A stretch of 36,108 nt of DNA, taken from contig JAQBOU010000105.1 of NCBI GenBank assembly GCA_028287865.1, positions 1 through 36,108 on the forward strand, in the 5' to 3' direction. This DNA comes from Mucilaginibacter sp. (GTDB lineage Bacteria; Bacteroidota; Bacteroidia; Sphingobacteriales; Sphingobacteriaceae). Below the pieces are notes generated by a model that did no database searches, had not been told where the DNA came from, and was given only the letters and a program-made list of their open reading frames with translations. A program made the translations under genes and the position numbers. Every line of letters starts with the position of its first letter. The stretch's first letter is position 1. This document shows, piece after piece, positions 15,129-23,005 of the stretch.

Positions 15129-16823
15129 ATGAGGATCAAATACCTGCTTTTTATCGCATTTGCTTTCGCCACCCTGTCTGCATCATCCCAAACAAAAAAG
15201 AAAAAGCCGGCTGTTACAGGGGTAAAAGTTACGCCTGTTTCTACCGGAATTCCCCGTCCTAAATTGGTGGTTGGGATTGTGGTTGATCAAATGCGCTGGG
15301 ATTACCTTTACCGGTATTATAACCGTTACCAGGACAATGGTTTTAAACGTTTGTTAAACGAAGGCTTTAGCTGCGAAAACACGCAGGTTGATTACATACC
15401 AACGTTTACCGGTCCCGGGCATACTTGTATTTATACAGGGTCGGTTCCTGCGATACATGGCATAGCCGGGAATGATTTTATTATCCAGGCAACAGGAAAA
15501 TCCATGTATTGTACCGAAGATACCTCCGTACAAACGGTAGGCAGTACTTCAAGGGCAGGGCAAATGTCGCCGCGCAATTTATTAACTACAACTGTTACCG
15601 ACGAGCTAAAACTGGCTACTAACTTCCACTCCAAAGTAATAGGGATAGCCATGAAAGACCGCGGCGGAATTTTACCTGCCGGACATACCGCCAACGCGGC
15701 TTACTGGTTTGACGACAAAACCGGGAATTGGATAAGCAGTACTTACTATATGAAAGATTTGCCCCAATGGGCAAAAGACTTTAACGACCAAAAGCTGGCT
15801 GAAACTTACTTAAAACAAGATTGGACACCCCTTTATCCTTTAGATACTTATTTACAGAGCACAGCGGATAACAACAAGTACGAAGGGAAATTTAAGGGAA
15901 CTGATGCACCAACGCTTCCTGTTAAAACATCAGCAATATATAAAGGTAATTTAGGGTTGATCCGTTCAACGCCTTTTGGCAATACTTTAACGTTGGATTT
16001 TGCAGTGGCTGCTATAAATGCCGAAGAAATGGGCCAGCACCCGATTACCGATTTTTTAGCGGTTAGCTTGTCCTCGACAGATTATATCGGGCACCAGTTT
16101 GGTATCAATGCGGTAGAAATTGAAGACACCTACCTGCGTTTAGACCGTGACATAGCATCGTTTTTAACTTACCTGGATGCGAAGATCGGCAAAGGAAATT
16201 ACACTGTTTTCTTAACTGCCGATCATGGTGCTGCACATAATACAGCGTTTTTAAATGATCATAATATCCCCGCAGACGTATGGGACGACGGAACAATATT
16301 AAAAAAGTTAAATACCTTTTTACTCAGCAAATACAAAGCTGATAACCTGGTACTGGGATTAAACAATTACCAGGTTAATTTAAATTATCATGATATTAAT
16401 TACCTGCACCTTGATCAGGAATTATTAAAAAAGGATTGTATAGCCTACCTTGAAAAAATACCGGGAGTTGCGTTTGTTGTGGATATGAAAAAAGCTGCGA
16501 CAGCCGCTGTACCGGAAGCGCTGCGTAACCGGATTGTAAACGGGTATAGCCATAAAAACAGCGGTGAAATTCAGATAATTTTAGAACCCGGATGGTTTAC
16601 CGGTCACGGATCAGGAGATAGCGGGCCAACCGGTACTACGCACGGAACATGGAATCCTTACGACAACCATATTCCTCTGGTATTTATGGGCTGGGGTATA
16701 AAACATGGCAGCCTTACCCGCGAAACCCACATGACTGATATTGCTCCTACTATTGCTGCTTTATTACATATACAGGCGCCAAACGGAAGTATCGGAACCC
16801 CGATAAGTGATGTGTTGAAGTAG
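15129..16823 (+). CDS. pafA: PafA-type alkaline phosphatase (phosphate-irrepressible), exported
   Basis: A 564-residue phosphomonoesterase of the alkaline phosphatase superfamily with a signal peptide (about 1-21, FAFATLSASSQ), acting in the periplasm. Active-site residues line up with Elizabethkingia PafA at a near-constant offset: D53, nucleophile T94 (PTFTGPGH), N115 (GND), K176 and R178 (MKDRGG), D318 and H322 (STDYIGH), D365 and H366 (TADHG) and H493 (TGHGSG). K176/R178 identify the monoesterase type rather than a diesterase. PafA enzymes in Bacteroidota are known for resistance to product inhibition by phosphate. No Pho-type regulatory site was recognised. Confidence 0.92.
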   Translation: MRIKYLLFIAFAFATLSASSQTKKKKPAVTGVKVTPVSTGIPRPKLVVGIVVDQMRWDYLYRYYNRYQDNGFKRLLNEGFSCENTQVDYIPTFTGPGHTCIYTGSVPAIHGIAGNDFIIQATGKSMYCTEDTSVQTVGSTSRAGQMSPRNLLTTTVTDELKLATNFHSKVIGIAMKDRGGILPAGHTANAAYWFDDKTGNWISSTYYMKDLPQWAKDFNDQKLAETYLKQDWTPLYPLDTYLQSTADNNKYEGKFKGTDAPTLPVKTSAIYKGNLGLIRSTPFGNTLTLDFAVAAINAEEMGQHPITDFLAVSLSSTDYIGHQFGINAVEIEDTYLRLDRDIASFLTYLDAKIGKGNYTVFLTADHGAAHNTAFLNDHNIPADVWDDGTILKKLNTFLLSKYKADNLVLGLNNYQVNLNYHDINYLHLDQELLKKDCIAYLEKIPGVAFVVDMKKAATAAVPEALRNRIVNGYSHKNSGEIQIILEPGWFTGHGSGDSGPTGTTHGTWNPYDNHIPLVFMGWGIKHGSLTRETHMTDIAPTIAALLHIQAPNGSIGTPISDVLK

Positions 16824-16825
16824 GA

Positions 16826-16925
16826 AGAAAGTCGGAAAAGTCCGGAAGCCAGAAAGATAAAGCAACCTCGAATCAATTATAGTAAAAATAAATTTTCTTC
16901 CGACTTTCGGGCTTTCCGACTTTCG
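16826..16925. repeat. Inverted dispersed repeat between pafA and thiE
   Basis: GAAAGTCGGAAAAG (about 16828-16841) is an imperfect inverted copy of CTTTCCGACTTTC (about 16912-16924), and the word TTCCGACTTTCGG occurs twice in the right arm. The left arm continues with TCCGGAAGCCAGAAAG, shared with 11831-11872. The repeat ends about 12 bp before the thiE ATG. No thiamine riboswitch motif is present in this gap. Confidence 0.65.
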
Positions 16926-16937
16926 GAACTCATAGCT

Positions 16938-17564
16938 ATGAAAAAATACATATCAAAATTCCATTATTTAACACAGGATCTGCCGGGGCGAAGCCATATA
17001 GAACAGGTTAATATAGCATGCGAAGCCGGTGCTAACTGGATTCAATACCGGTGCCTTACCAAACCGGATGACGAACTGATTGATGAGATTAACCAGTTAG
17101 CGGTAATTTGTGACGACTGGGGCGCAACACTAATTGTTACCAATCATTATCATTTATTGGACAAAGTGGATGCACAAGGCGTTCATATTGAAGATTTTGA
17201 TGCTGACCTGAAAGCCATTCGCAAGGTAATTGGTGAGGATAAAACACTTGGGGCATCGGCTACTAATATTGAGCGTTTAACCGCTGTGCAAAGCACCGGG
17301 GTAGTTGATTATTGCGGATATGGCCCTTTTGCCCATACCGATACCAAGCCGAACAATAAACCCTTGCTAGGATTTGAAGGCTACCGGGAGCTGCAAAAAC
17401 ACCCGGAAATTGAGATCCCGGCGATAGCAGTTGGTGGAATTCAGCTAACTGATGTTGATCTCCTTATAGCAACCGGAGTTTATGGCATCGCAGTTTCTGC
17501 AGCTGTAAACCGGGCTGCAGATCCGGCAAGGGCAATAAAGGAGTTTTATAAAAAGATATATTAA
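16938..17564 (+). CDS. thiE: Thiamine phosphate synthase (ThiE/TenI family)
   Basis: A 208-residue TIM-barrel enzyme that joins HMP diphosphate and thiazole phosphate to thiamine phosphate. Family motifs are WIQYRCLTK (34-42; canonical ThiE has IQLRxK), TLIVTNHYHLLDKV (105s region), GVHIEDFD (canonical GVHLGQxD), LGASATN, DYCGYGPFAHTDTK and the phosphate-binding IPAIAVGGI and GIAVSAAV segments. Some loops deviate from classical ThiE, so a TenI-like paralogue without synthase activity cannot be excluded. The next gene, 77 bp downstream, encodes a thiamine pyrophosphokinase-like protein, which supports a thiamine-related role. Confidence 0.82.
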   Translation: MKKYISKFHYLTQDLPGRSHIEQVNIACEAGANWIQYRCLTKPDDELIDEINQLAVICDDWGATLIVTNHYHLLDKVDAQGVHIEDFDADLKAIRKVIGEDKTLGASATNIERLTAVQSTGVVDYCGYGPFAHTDTKPNNKPLLGFEGYRELQKHPEIEIPAIAVGGIQLTDVDLLIATGVYGIAVSAAVNRAADPARAIKEFYKKIY

Positions 17565-17597
17565 TTATCTTTAGCTGAACCATTTGCCCTCAACTAT

Positions 17598-17638
17598 TTT
17601 TAACTAATCTCTAATTAACCAACCTCCAATCTCTAATC
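17598..17638. repeat. Dispersed repeat copy, AACTAATCTCTAA family
   Basis: TTTTAACTAATCTCTAA (17598-17614) is identical to 27840-27856 in the zwf-pgl gap, and both are followed at a short distance by AACCTCCA(AT/GC)CTCTAATC. It ends 3 bases before the start codon of the downstream gene. Confidence 0.65.
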
Positions 17639-17641
17639 CCC

Positions 17642-18211
17642 ATGTCATCTCATCATATTGTTCGTGAAAAGCAGGAGCCAGCATTGCTGGTACTGAGCCT
17701 GAATGAGTTTTCTGATGAGTTGCTGGGCCAGCTGCTGGAGTGGAGCCCGACAGTGATCACAACACCGCAAACAGCCGAAGCACTGATTGCTTACGGCATA
17801 AAAATTGATTGTATAATTAATAATACGGTTGATGAAGTTTTACAATCAGACGTAAGGCTATTGCCGGCAGGCGACCATCCATTAACAGAAGCGGCTTTAA
17901 AATATTTAATTGCCAATAATTATCCGGCGGTAAATATTATAACCGACGAATTAGATTTAGCGGATTATATGCCTTATGCAGATAAGATCAACCTTGTTAT
18001 TTTTAATGATCATCACAAAATTTATCCGGTAAATTCCGGGTTCAATAAATGGAAACCCAAAGGGGAGCTTATTGAATTATTAGGCTTTGCGAAAGAGCTT
18101 AATTTAACCGGACTGGATCATGTAAAAGGGCGGCAATATAAAACGGCAATGGACGGGTTTTTTAGCCTTTCTTTTAATGAGCCGTTTTTGTTTATTGCCG
18201 AAGAAATTTAG
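17642..18211 (+). CDS. Thiamine pyrophosphokinase-like protein lacking catalytic motifs
   Basis: A 189-residue soluble protein. The N-terminus MSSHHIVREKQEPALL and segments LLEWSPTVI, YGIKIDCII and PYADKINLVIFNDHHKIYPV resemble, from memory, thiamine pyrophosphokinases of Sphingobacteriaceae. Where the active enzyme has GDxDS the protein reads INNTVDE (59-65), and the DKTD and GGRxDH motifs are also not present (PLTEAALKYL and TDELDLADYM stand there). It therefore looks like a non-catalytic paralogue, perhaps binding thiamine compounds or regulating. Position after thiE supports the family link. The exact role is unknown. Confidence 0.6.
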   Translation: MSSHHIVREKQEPALLVLSLNEFSDELLGQLLEWSPTVITTPQTAEALIAYGIKIDCIINNTVDEVLQSDVRLLPAGDHPLTEAALKYLIANNYPAVNIITDELDLADYMPYADKINLVIFNDHHKIYPVNSGFNKWKPKGELIELLGFAKELNLTGLDHVKGRQYKTAMDGFFSLSFNEPFLFIAEEI

Positions 18212-18395
18212 TTAAGTACATTAAAGGAGAATAGTGAATGTAAACAATCTGTGGTTTATTAGCTATATAACCCGTTTTGTTGTTATATTTAAAAATAATT
18301 AATCCGATATTAAACCGTTTAACAAAGCGTTAGTCTAAAAATCAGTACACCTGTCCTAATCCAGACAAATCTGATTATATTTAATAAATCTAAAA

Positions 18396-19484
18396 ATGCG
18401 ATATAGAAATTTACTTTACATAGCTTTAAGCACACTGGTTTGTTTGTTTTTAGCAATCCCGGTCAGCGCACAACGTGGCAATAGCGGCGGTGGTGGCGGC
18501 GGCGGCGGTGGCACCAAGCCGTCCGCTAGCAGCAGTTCGTCAGGCAGTAGCTCTGTAAGCGCCCGTCCTTCAGGAGGAGGTGGTGGCTTGAGTGTAAGGC
18601 CGCAAAGCACCGGGGGCGGCAACGCAGGTGTACGTCCATCATTCGGCGGTGGTGGTGTAAGGCAACAAACAGGCATTTCACAGGGCGGCGCAGCACAACC
18701 AGCAAGAGGCCGCGTGTATGTTGACCGCCAGGGCAATATTTTAAGAGGGCAAACTAACTATAATCCGGGAGTTGGCGTTAGCCCGCAGCAAAGAGGAAAT
18801 TATGGCATGGCTCCGCGTACAGGAGTAGTAGCCGGTGGCGTTGGTGTAAGAGGCTCGATTAACGCGGCGGGAGTTAGCAGCTATCGCACAGCACCACAGA
18901 TAGGATATGGCCATGGTGGTTATTGGGGAAATCATGGTTATTACCATTTCAATCATGGGTACTATGGGTCTTATTATTCGCCAAGGCTCGGATTTGCCTG
19001 CGCGGTTTTACCATACGGATATTATCCTTTTTACTATGGTGATTATCAATATTACTTTAGTGATGGTTTGTTTTATACCTACGACAATAGTTCATATACG
19101 GTGGTTGAACCGCCTATAGGTGCTGAAATCACCACATTACCTGAGAAGGCCCAATCGATTGTGATTAACGGGCAGCAATACTATGAACTGAATGGTGTTT
19201 ATTACCAGCCGGTTACCAAAGATGACGGAACAATAGTTTACATGGTGGCAGGAAAGGATGGCGAGTTGAGTACCAATTCAGTTCAGGACAATCAGCAACC
19301 ACAAGGCCCGCAAATGGGAGATATAGTTAGTCAGTTGCCGTCGGATTGCAGGAAGATAAAAGTTAACGGCTCCGTATTATTCGTATCGCCAGACGGCGTA
19401 TACTACCAGCAAATTGTTGATGCGAATGGGAATACAACTTTTAAAATTGTTGGTCTTCCATCTGATGAACCGGGACAAAATTAA
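18396..19484 (+). CDS. DUF6515-like glycine-rich exported protein
   Basis: A 362-residue protein with a signal peptide (about 1-25, CLFLAIPVSAQ). Residues 27-110 are low-complexity G/S/P-rich, residues about 165-225 are rich in G, Y and H (GYWGNHGYYHFNHGYYGSYY), and the C-terminal part contains two similar modules of about 50 residues: ITTLPEKAQSIVINGQQYYE...YYQPVTKDDGTIVYMV and IVSQLPSDCRKIKVNGSVLF...YYQQIVDANGNTTFKIV. The arrangement is that of DUF6515 proteins, which are of unknown function and probably in the periplasm or at the cell surface. It is a single gene followed by a clear terminator. Confidence 0.75.
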   Translation: MRYRNLLYIALSTLVCLFLAIPVSAQRGNSGGGGGGGGGTKPSASSSSSGSSSVSARPSGGGGGLSVRPQSTGGGNAGVRPSFGGGGVRQQTGISQGGAAQPARGRVYVDRQGNILRGQTNYNPGVGVSPQQRGNYGMAPRTGVVAGGVGVRGSINAAGVSSYRTAPQIGYGHGGYWGNHGYYHFNHGYYGSYYSPRLGFACAVLPYGYYPFYYGDYQYYFSDGLFYTYDNSSYTVVEPPIGAEITTLPEKAQSIVINGQQYYELNGVYYQPVTKDDGTIVYMVAGKDGELSTNSVQDNQQPQGPQMGDIVSQLPSDCRKIKVNGSVLFVSPDGVYYQQIVDANGNTTFKIVGLPSDEPGQN

Positions 19485-19507
19485 TCGTTTTTAATATAAA
19501 ATTTACA

Positions 19508-19538
19508 GGGCGATCCAATACCAGGGTCGCCCTTTTTT
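19508..19538 (+). terminator. Rho-independent terminator of the DUF6515-like gene
   Basis: GGGCGATCC (19508-19516) pairs with GGGTCGCCC (19524-19532) over nine positions with one G-U pair and a 7-nt loop, directly followed by six T residues (19533-19538). It begins 23 bases after the stop codon. Confidence 0.9.
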
Positions 19539-19598
19539 ATTTAACCTCCTGATCTTTTAACAATAGTATATCTTAATTTTACCCTTACATTTACCTGT

Positions 19599-20678
19599 AT
19601 GAAACATTTTTTTTACCTGGCTTTATTTGTATTAATAAATATCTCGCTTGCGGCCGCTGCTGATAAAAGTGACAATTTGAAATTATTTACCGCCGATAAT
19701 GCCAATATACAATATGTTGGAAGGATAGATTTTTCAAATCCACAACAAGCCCGGATCTGGGCTCCGGGTGTTTATATAAAAGCTAAATTTAAAGGGAAAA
19801 GGTGCGAGATTTTAATCAACGATGAAGTGCCCGGTGCAACCAACCACAACTACCTTGAAATTATAATTGACTGTAAAAACCCTTACAGAATAAAATTGAC
19901 CGGTAAAACAAACACCATAAATGTACCAGATAGCTTGTCGGATACGGAGCATACGGTAATGATCTGTAAGGATACCGAGTCAAATATCGGTTACATTGAT
20001 TTTGTGGGCTTCCGATGCGAAAAACTGTTGCCGCTTCCGGCAAAGCCAAAACGTAAAATAGAATATTTCGGCGATTCAATTACCAGCGGTACGGGTATGG
20101 ACCTATCTGTGATACCCTGCGGTGCCGGCCAGTGGTATGATGAACACAATGCCTATATGAGTTATGGCGCCCAAACATCACGTAACCTGGATGCACAATG
20201 GCAGCTAACTGCTTTGGCTGGCGTAGGCCTGGTGCACAGCTGTTGCAACATGAATGTTGTTATGCCGCAGATATATGATAAGGTTTTTCTGCGTGGAGAT
20301 ACCATTAATTGGAACTTTAAGAATTATCAGCCTGATGTGGTTACAATATGCCTGGGCCAGAATGACGGGCCGGATCAGGATTCTACCAAATTCTGTAGTA
20401 CTTATGTGAAATTAATTGAGGATATCAGGCAGCATTACTCAAAAGCGGATATTGTTTGCCTCACCAGCCCAATGGGCGATCAAAAATTAACTTCTGTAAT
20501 GCAACGTTATCTCACAGGTATTACCAATTATATGAATGCCAACGGCGATAAAAAAGTTTATAAATACTTTTTCTCAAGGCAATACCATAATGGCTGCGGT
20601 GGTCACCCGGATATGGCAGATCATAAGCTTATAGCGAATGAGTTAACAGCATATATTAAACAACTAAAAGGCTGGTAA
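19599..20678 (+). CDS. CE2-type SGNH carbohydrate esterase, exported
   Basis: A 359-residue protein with a signal peptide (about 1-20, FVLINISLAAA). The N-terminal jelly-roll-like domain (about 30-145) precedes an SGNH hydrolase domain with GDSIT (nucleophile S160), GQND (253-256) and the C-terminal H336 in GCGGHPD. This order is that of carbohydrate esterase family 2, which deacetylates xylan or other plant polysaccharides and can transacylate sugars. The precise acetylated substrate is not evident. It lies alone, 60 bp after the upstream terminator and convergent with the molybdenum enzyme operon. Confidence 0.87.
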   Translation: MKHFFYLALFVLINISLAAAADKSDNLKLFTADNANIQYVGRIDFSNPQQARIWAPGVYIKAKFKGKRCEILINDEVPGATNHNYLEIIIDCKNPYRIKLTGKTNTINVPDSLSDTEHTVMICKDTESNIGYIDFVGFRCEKLLPLPAKPKRKIEYFGDSITSGTGMDLSVIPCGAGQWYDEHNAYMSYGAQTSRNLDAQWQLTALAGVGLVHSCCNMNVVMPQIYDKVFLRGDTINWNFKNYQPDVVTICLGQNDGPDQDSTKFCSTYVKLIEDIRQHYSKADIVCLTSPMGDQKLTSVMQRYLTGITNYMNANGDKKVYKYFFSRQYHNGCGGHPDMADHKLIANELTAYIKQLKGW

Positions 20679-20683
20679 ATTAA

Positions 20684-20727
20684 AATAGCGATGGATTGCG
20701 CCACCGCTATTAAATGTTATTCATTTA
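20684..20727. terminator. Convergent hairpin pair between esterase and molybdenum enzyme genes
   Basis: AATAGCG (20684-20690) pairs with CGCTATT (20705-20711), with an inner TGG/CCA stem; the adjacent TAAATG (20711-20716) pairs with CATTTA (20722-20727). There is no strong T-run, so termination in either direction is tentative. Confidence 0.4.
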
Positions 20728-20771
20728 ATCTTAACACACTGAATGCTCATAAGTAGGTCAAGATTATTTTT

Positions 20772-22913
20772 TTATATCAACTTGTCCGGTGTAATAGGCA
20801 AATCCCTAACACGTTTCCCGGTAGCGTTGTAAACTGCATTTGCTATAGCTGCTGCTACGCCGATCGTAGCTATTTCGCCCATTCCCTTTGCACCTATCGG
20901 GTTAATGTAAGGATCGGGTTTATTTACAAACAAGGCTTCCACCTGCGGGATGTCTGCCTGCACGGGTACATGGTAATCAGCAAAGTTGTTGTTTATTAAA
21001 CGGCCATAACGGTGATCAATTACGGCCTCTTCCATCAGGGCCATTCCTGTTCCCATTATTGTTCCGCCTTTTATCTGGCTGGAAGCAGTTTTATTGCTGA
21101 TAATGGTGCCGCAATCGGCAACAGAAACCGCTTTATCAACTTTAACCACACCTGTAGCAGGATGTACCAGCACTTTCATAAAGTGAACCGACCATGAATA
21201 CATTGCGTATTTATTTTGTTCGGGCCCTCCATGTGATGTGGTAGTTACCTCAAGTTGCTGAAGGTTATGCTTTTTCAATATTTGAACATAATCCATTTTA
21301 CCGGATTCGGTTGTGCCGTTTAACTCCTGGAACTTTGCCTGTAACTCCTTACAAGCGTCGTTAACAGCCGATCCTACTGTTGAAGTGATTGATGATCCAC
21401 CCTGGGTAGGCGAAGGCGGCAAAGACGAATCTCCCAGGTCAAATTTGATCTTTCCGGCCGGTATTTCCATTATATCTGAGGCTATGGATACCATAGCAGT
21501 GCCGGTTCCCGGACCAATATCTGTAACGGCGGTTTGTAAAAGAAGCGTGCCATCGGCCATCATCCGGGCCAATACTGTTGCAGAGCCCCGATAAGCACCA
21601 AACATTCCGGCACCCATCCCGTAGCCAACCAGCCAGCCCTTTTCTATAACGCTTCCCGGTTTCTGATTGCGGTTACTCCATCCAATACGGTCAGCACCAA
21701 GTTTATAGGCGTCATTTAAAAATTTACTGGAATAAGGCTTCCCGCTCAGCGGATCTGTGTCGGCATAGTTTTTAAGACGCAGCTCTATCGGGTCCATATT
21801 AAGCGCATAAGACAGCTCGTCAATAGCCGATTCCAATGCAAAAGCACCTGTTGCCTCACCCGGACCACGCATAGGTGTTGGCGTATTTACATTGAGCGAA
21901 ACAAGCTTATAGCGCGTAGTTACATTTGGGCTTGCATACATCAATTGGCTGATGTTAACTGAATTTTCGGTAAAATCCTCGTAAACCGATGTTTGTCCTG
22001 CTGCTTCATGTGTAATGCCTACAAATTTGCCATCGGCAGTAGCACCCAAACCTATTTTTTGCCAGGTTAAAGGGCGATAACCTACTGAAGTAAACATATC
22101 TGCACGGCTTAAAACCAGTTTAACCGGGCGTTTTACCACTTTGGCTGCTAAAACAGCGGCAATTTCGTGTGGCCATGTACGTAGTGCCGCCCCAAAAGCA
22201 CCGCCAACAAAAGGTGACGTCACCTGTACGTTATCCGGCGGCAACTTAAATGCTTGTGCAATATTTTTTTGAGTTGCTTTTATCCCTTGCGTTTTATCAA
22301 AAACGGTTAATTTGTCATCTGCATCCCAGCGCGCAATAATAGCATGCAACTCCATTGGGTTGTGCACTTCGGTCGGAATAAAATATTCCTGCTCAACTTT
22401 TACCGGGGCATTTTTATAGGCATCGTCCTCGCCTCTTGAATAATCTTTACGCGGTGTAAAGCCATTACTCCTGTTTTTTATCAGATCGGTTTGATGCGGT
22501 TCAACGTTATAAGTTGCTGTTACCAGGGAAGCCGCGAACAAAGCTCTTTCAAATGAGTCTGCGATTACTAATGCTATTGGCTGGCCATTGAAATAGATTT
22601 GCTCATCATAAAATATTTTTAGCATCCCCTTGGCCTGCGGTTTATCGGTTTGGTAGCCCGGTACCTTTGGCGCATTAAGGTAAGTGATCACTGACAATAC
22701 TCCGGGAGCACCTTCGGCTTTTTTTATATCAAGTGTTTTTATACTGCCTTTGGTAATGGTACCCGGGACTAATACGCCGTAGGTTATTCCTTTAACACTA
22801 TATTCAGCAGAATATTTGGCCTTTCCTGTAACTTTTAACCGTCCGTCAACCCGGCTTATTCCTTCCAGTGTTGATGTTTTGTTTAATATTTTGTTTTCCA
22901 TGTGTTTGTTCAT
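20772..22913 (-). CDS. Molybdenum hydroxylase large (molybdopterin) subunit, copy 2
   Basis: A 713-residue xanthine-dehydrogenase-family subunit that binds the molybdenum cofactor and the substrate. Visible signatures: RVDGRLKVTGKAKY at the N-terminus, PFVGGAFGAALR, MRGPGEATGAFALESA and the catalytic-glutamate segment GAKGMGEIA (E680). It is close in sequence to the upstream copy (23006-25189) over the whole length, with shared phrases such as the GAKGMGEIA and NAVYNATGKR regions. No signal peptide is seen; in the PaoABC complex export depends on the small subunit's Tat signal. The start may be the ATG at 22913 or the one at 22901. It is the last gene of the operon, 92 bp after copy 1. Confidence 0.92.
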   Translation of the reverse strand: MNKHMENKILNKTSTLEGISRVDGRLKVTGKAKYSAEYSVKGITYGVLVPGTITKGSIKTLDIKKAEGAPGVLSVITYLNAPKVPGYQTDKPQAKGMLKIFYDEQIYFNGQPIALVIADSFERALFAASLVTATYNVEPHQTDLIKNRSNGFTPRKDYSRGEDDAYKNAPVKVEQEYFIPTEVHNPMELHAIIARWDADDKLTVFDKTQGIKATQKNIAQAFKLPPDNVQVTSPFVGGAFGAALRTWPHEIAAVLAAKVVKRPVKLVLSRADMFTSVGYRPLTWQKIGLGATADGKFVGITHEAAGQTSVYEDFTENSVNISQLMYASPNVTTRYKLVSLNVNTPTPMRGPGEATGAFALESAIDELSYALNMDPIELRLKNYADTDPLSGKPYSSKFLNDAYKLGADRIGWSNRNQKPGSVIEKGWLVGYGMGAGMFGAYRGSATVLARMMADGTLLLQTAVTDIGPGTGTAMVSIASDIMEIPAGKIKFDLGDSSLPPSPTQGGSSITSTVGSAVNDACKELQAKFQELNGTTESGKMDYVQILKKHNLQQLEVTTTSHGGPEQNKYAMYSWSVHFMKVLVHPATGVVKVDKAVSVADCGTIISNKTASSQIKGGTIMGTGMALMEEAVIDHRYGRLINNNFADYHVPVQADIPQVEALFVNKPDPYINPIGAKGMGEIATIGVAAAIANAVYNATGKRVRDLPITPDKLI

Positions 22914-23005
22914 TGGTTTATTAGCTCATTAGTTCATTAGTGTTATCACCACCCCTTAAACTTTATAACCTTCAACAATTTTTCCTCTTAAAAATAGTCA
23001 CCTAA

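Noticed and set aside
16824..16937. TPP riboswitch upstream of thiE
   Set aside because: No CTGAGA or ACCTGATCTGG-type core is present; the gap is filled by a dispersed inverted repeat.
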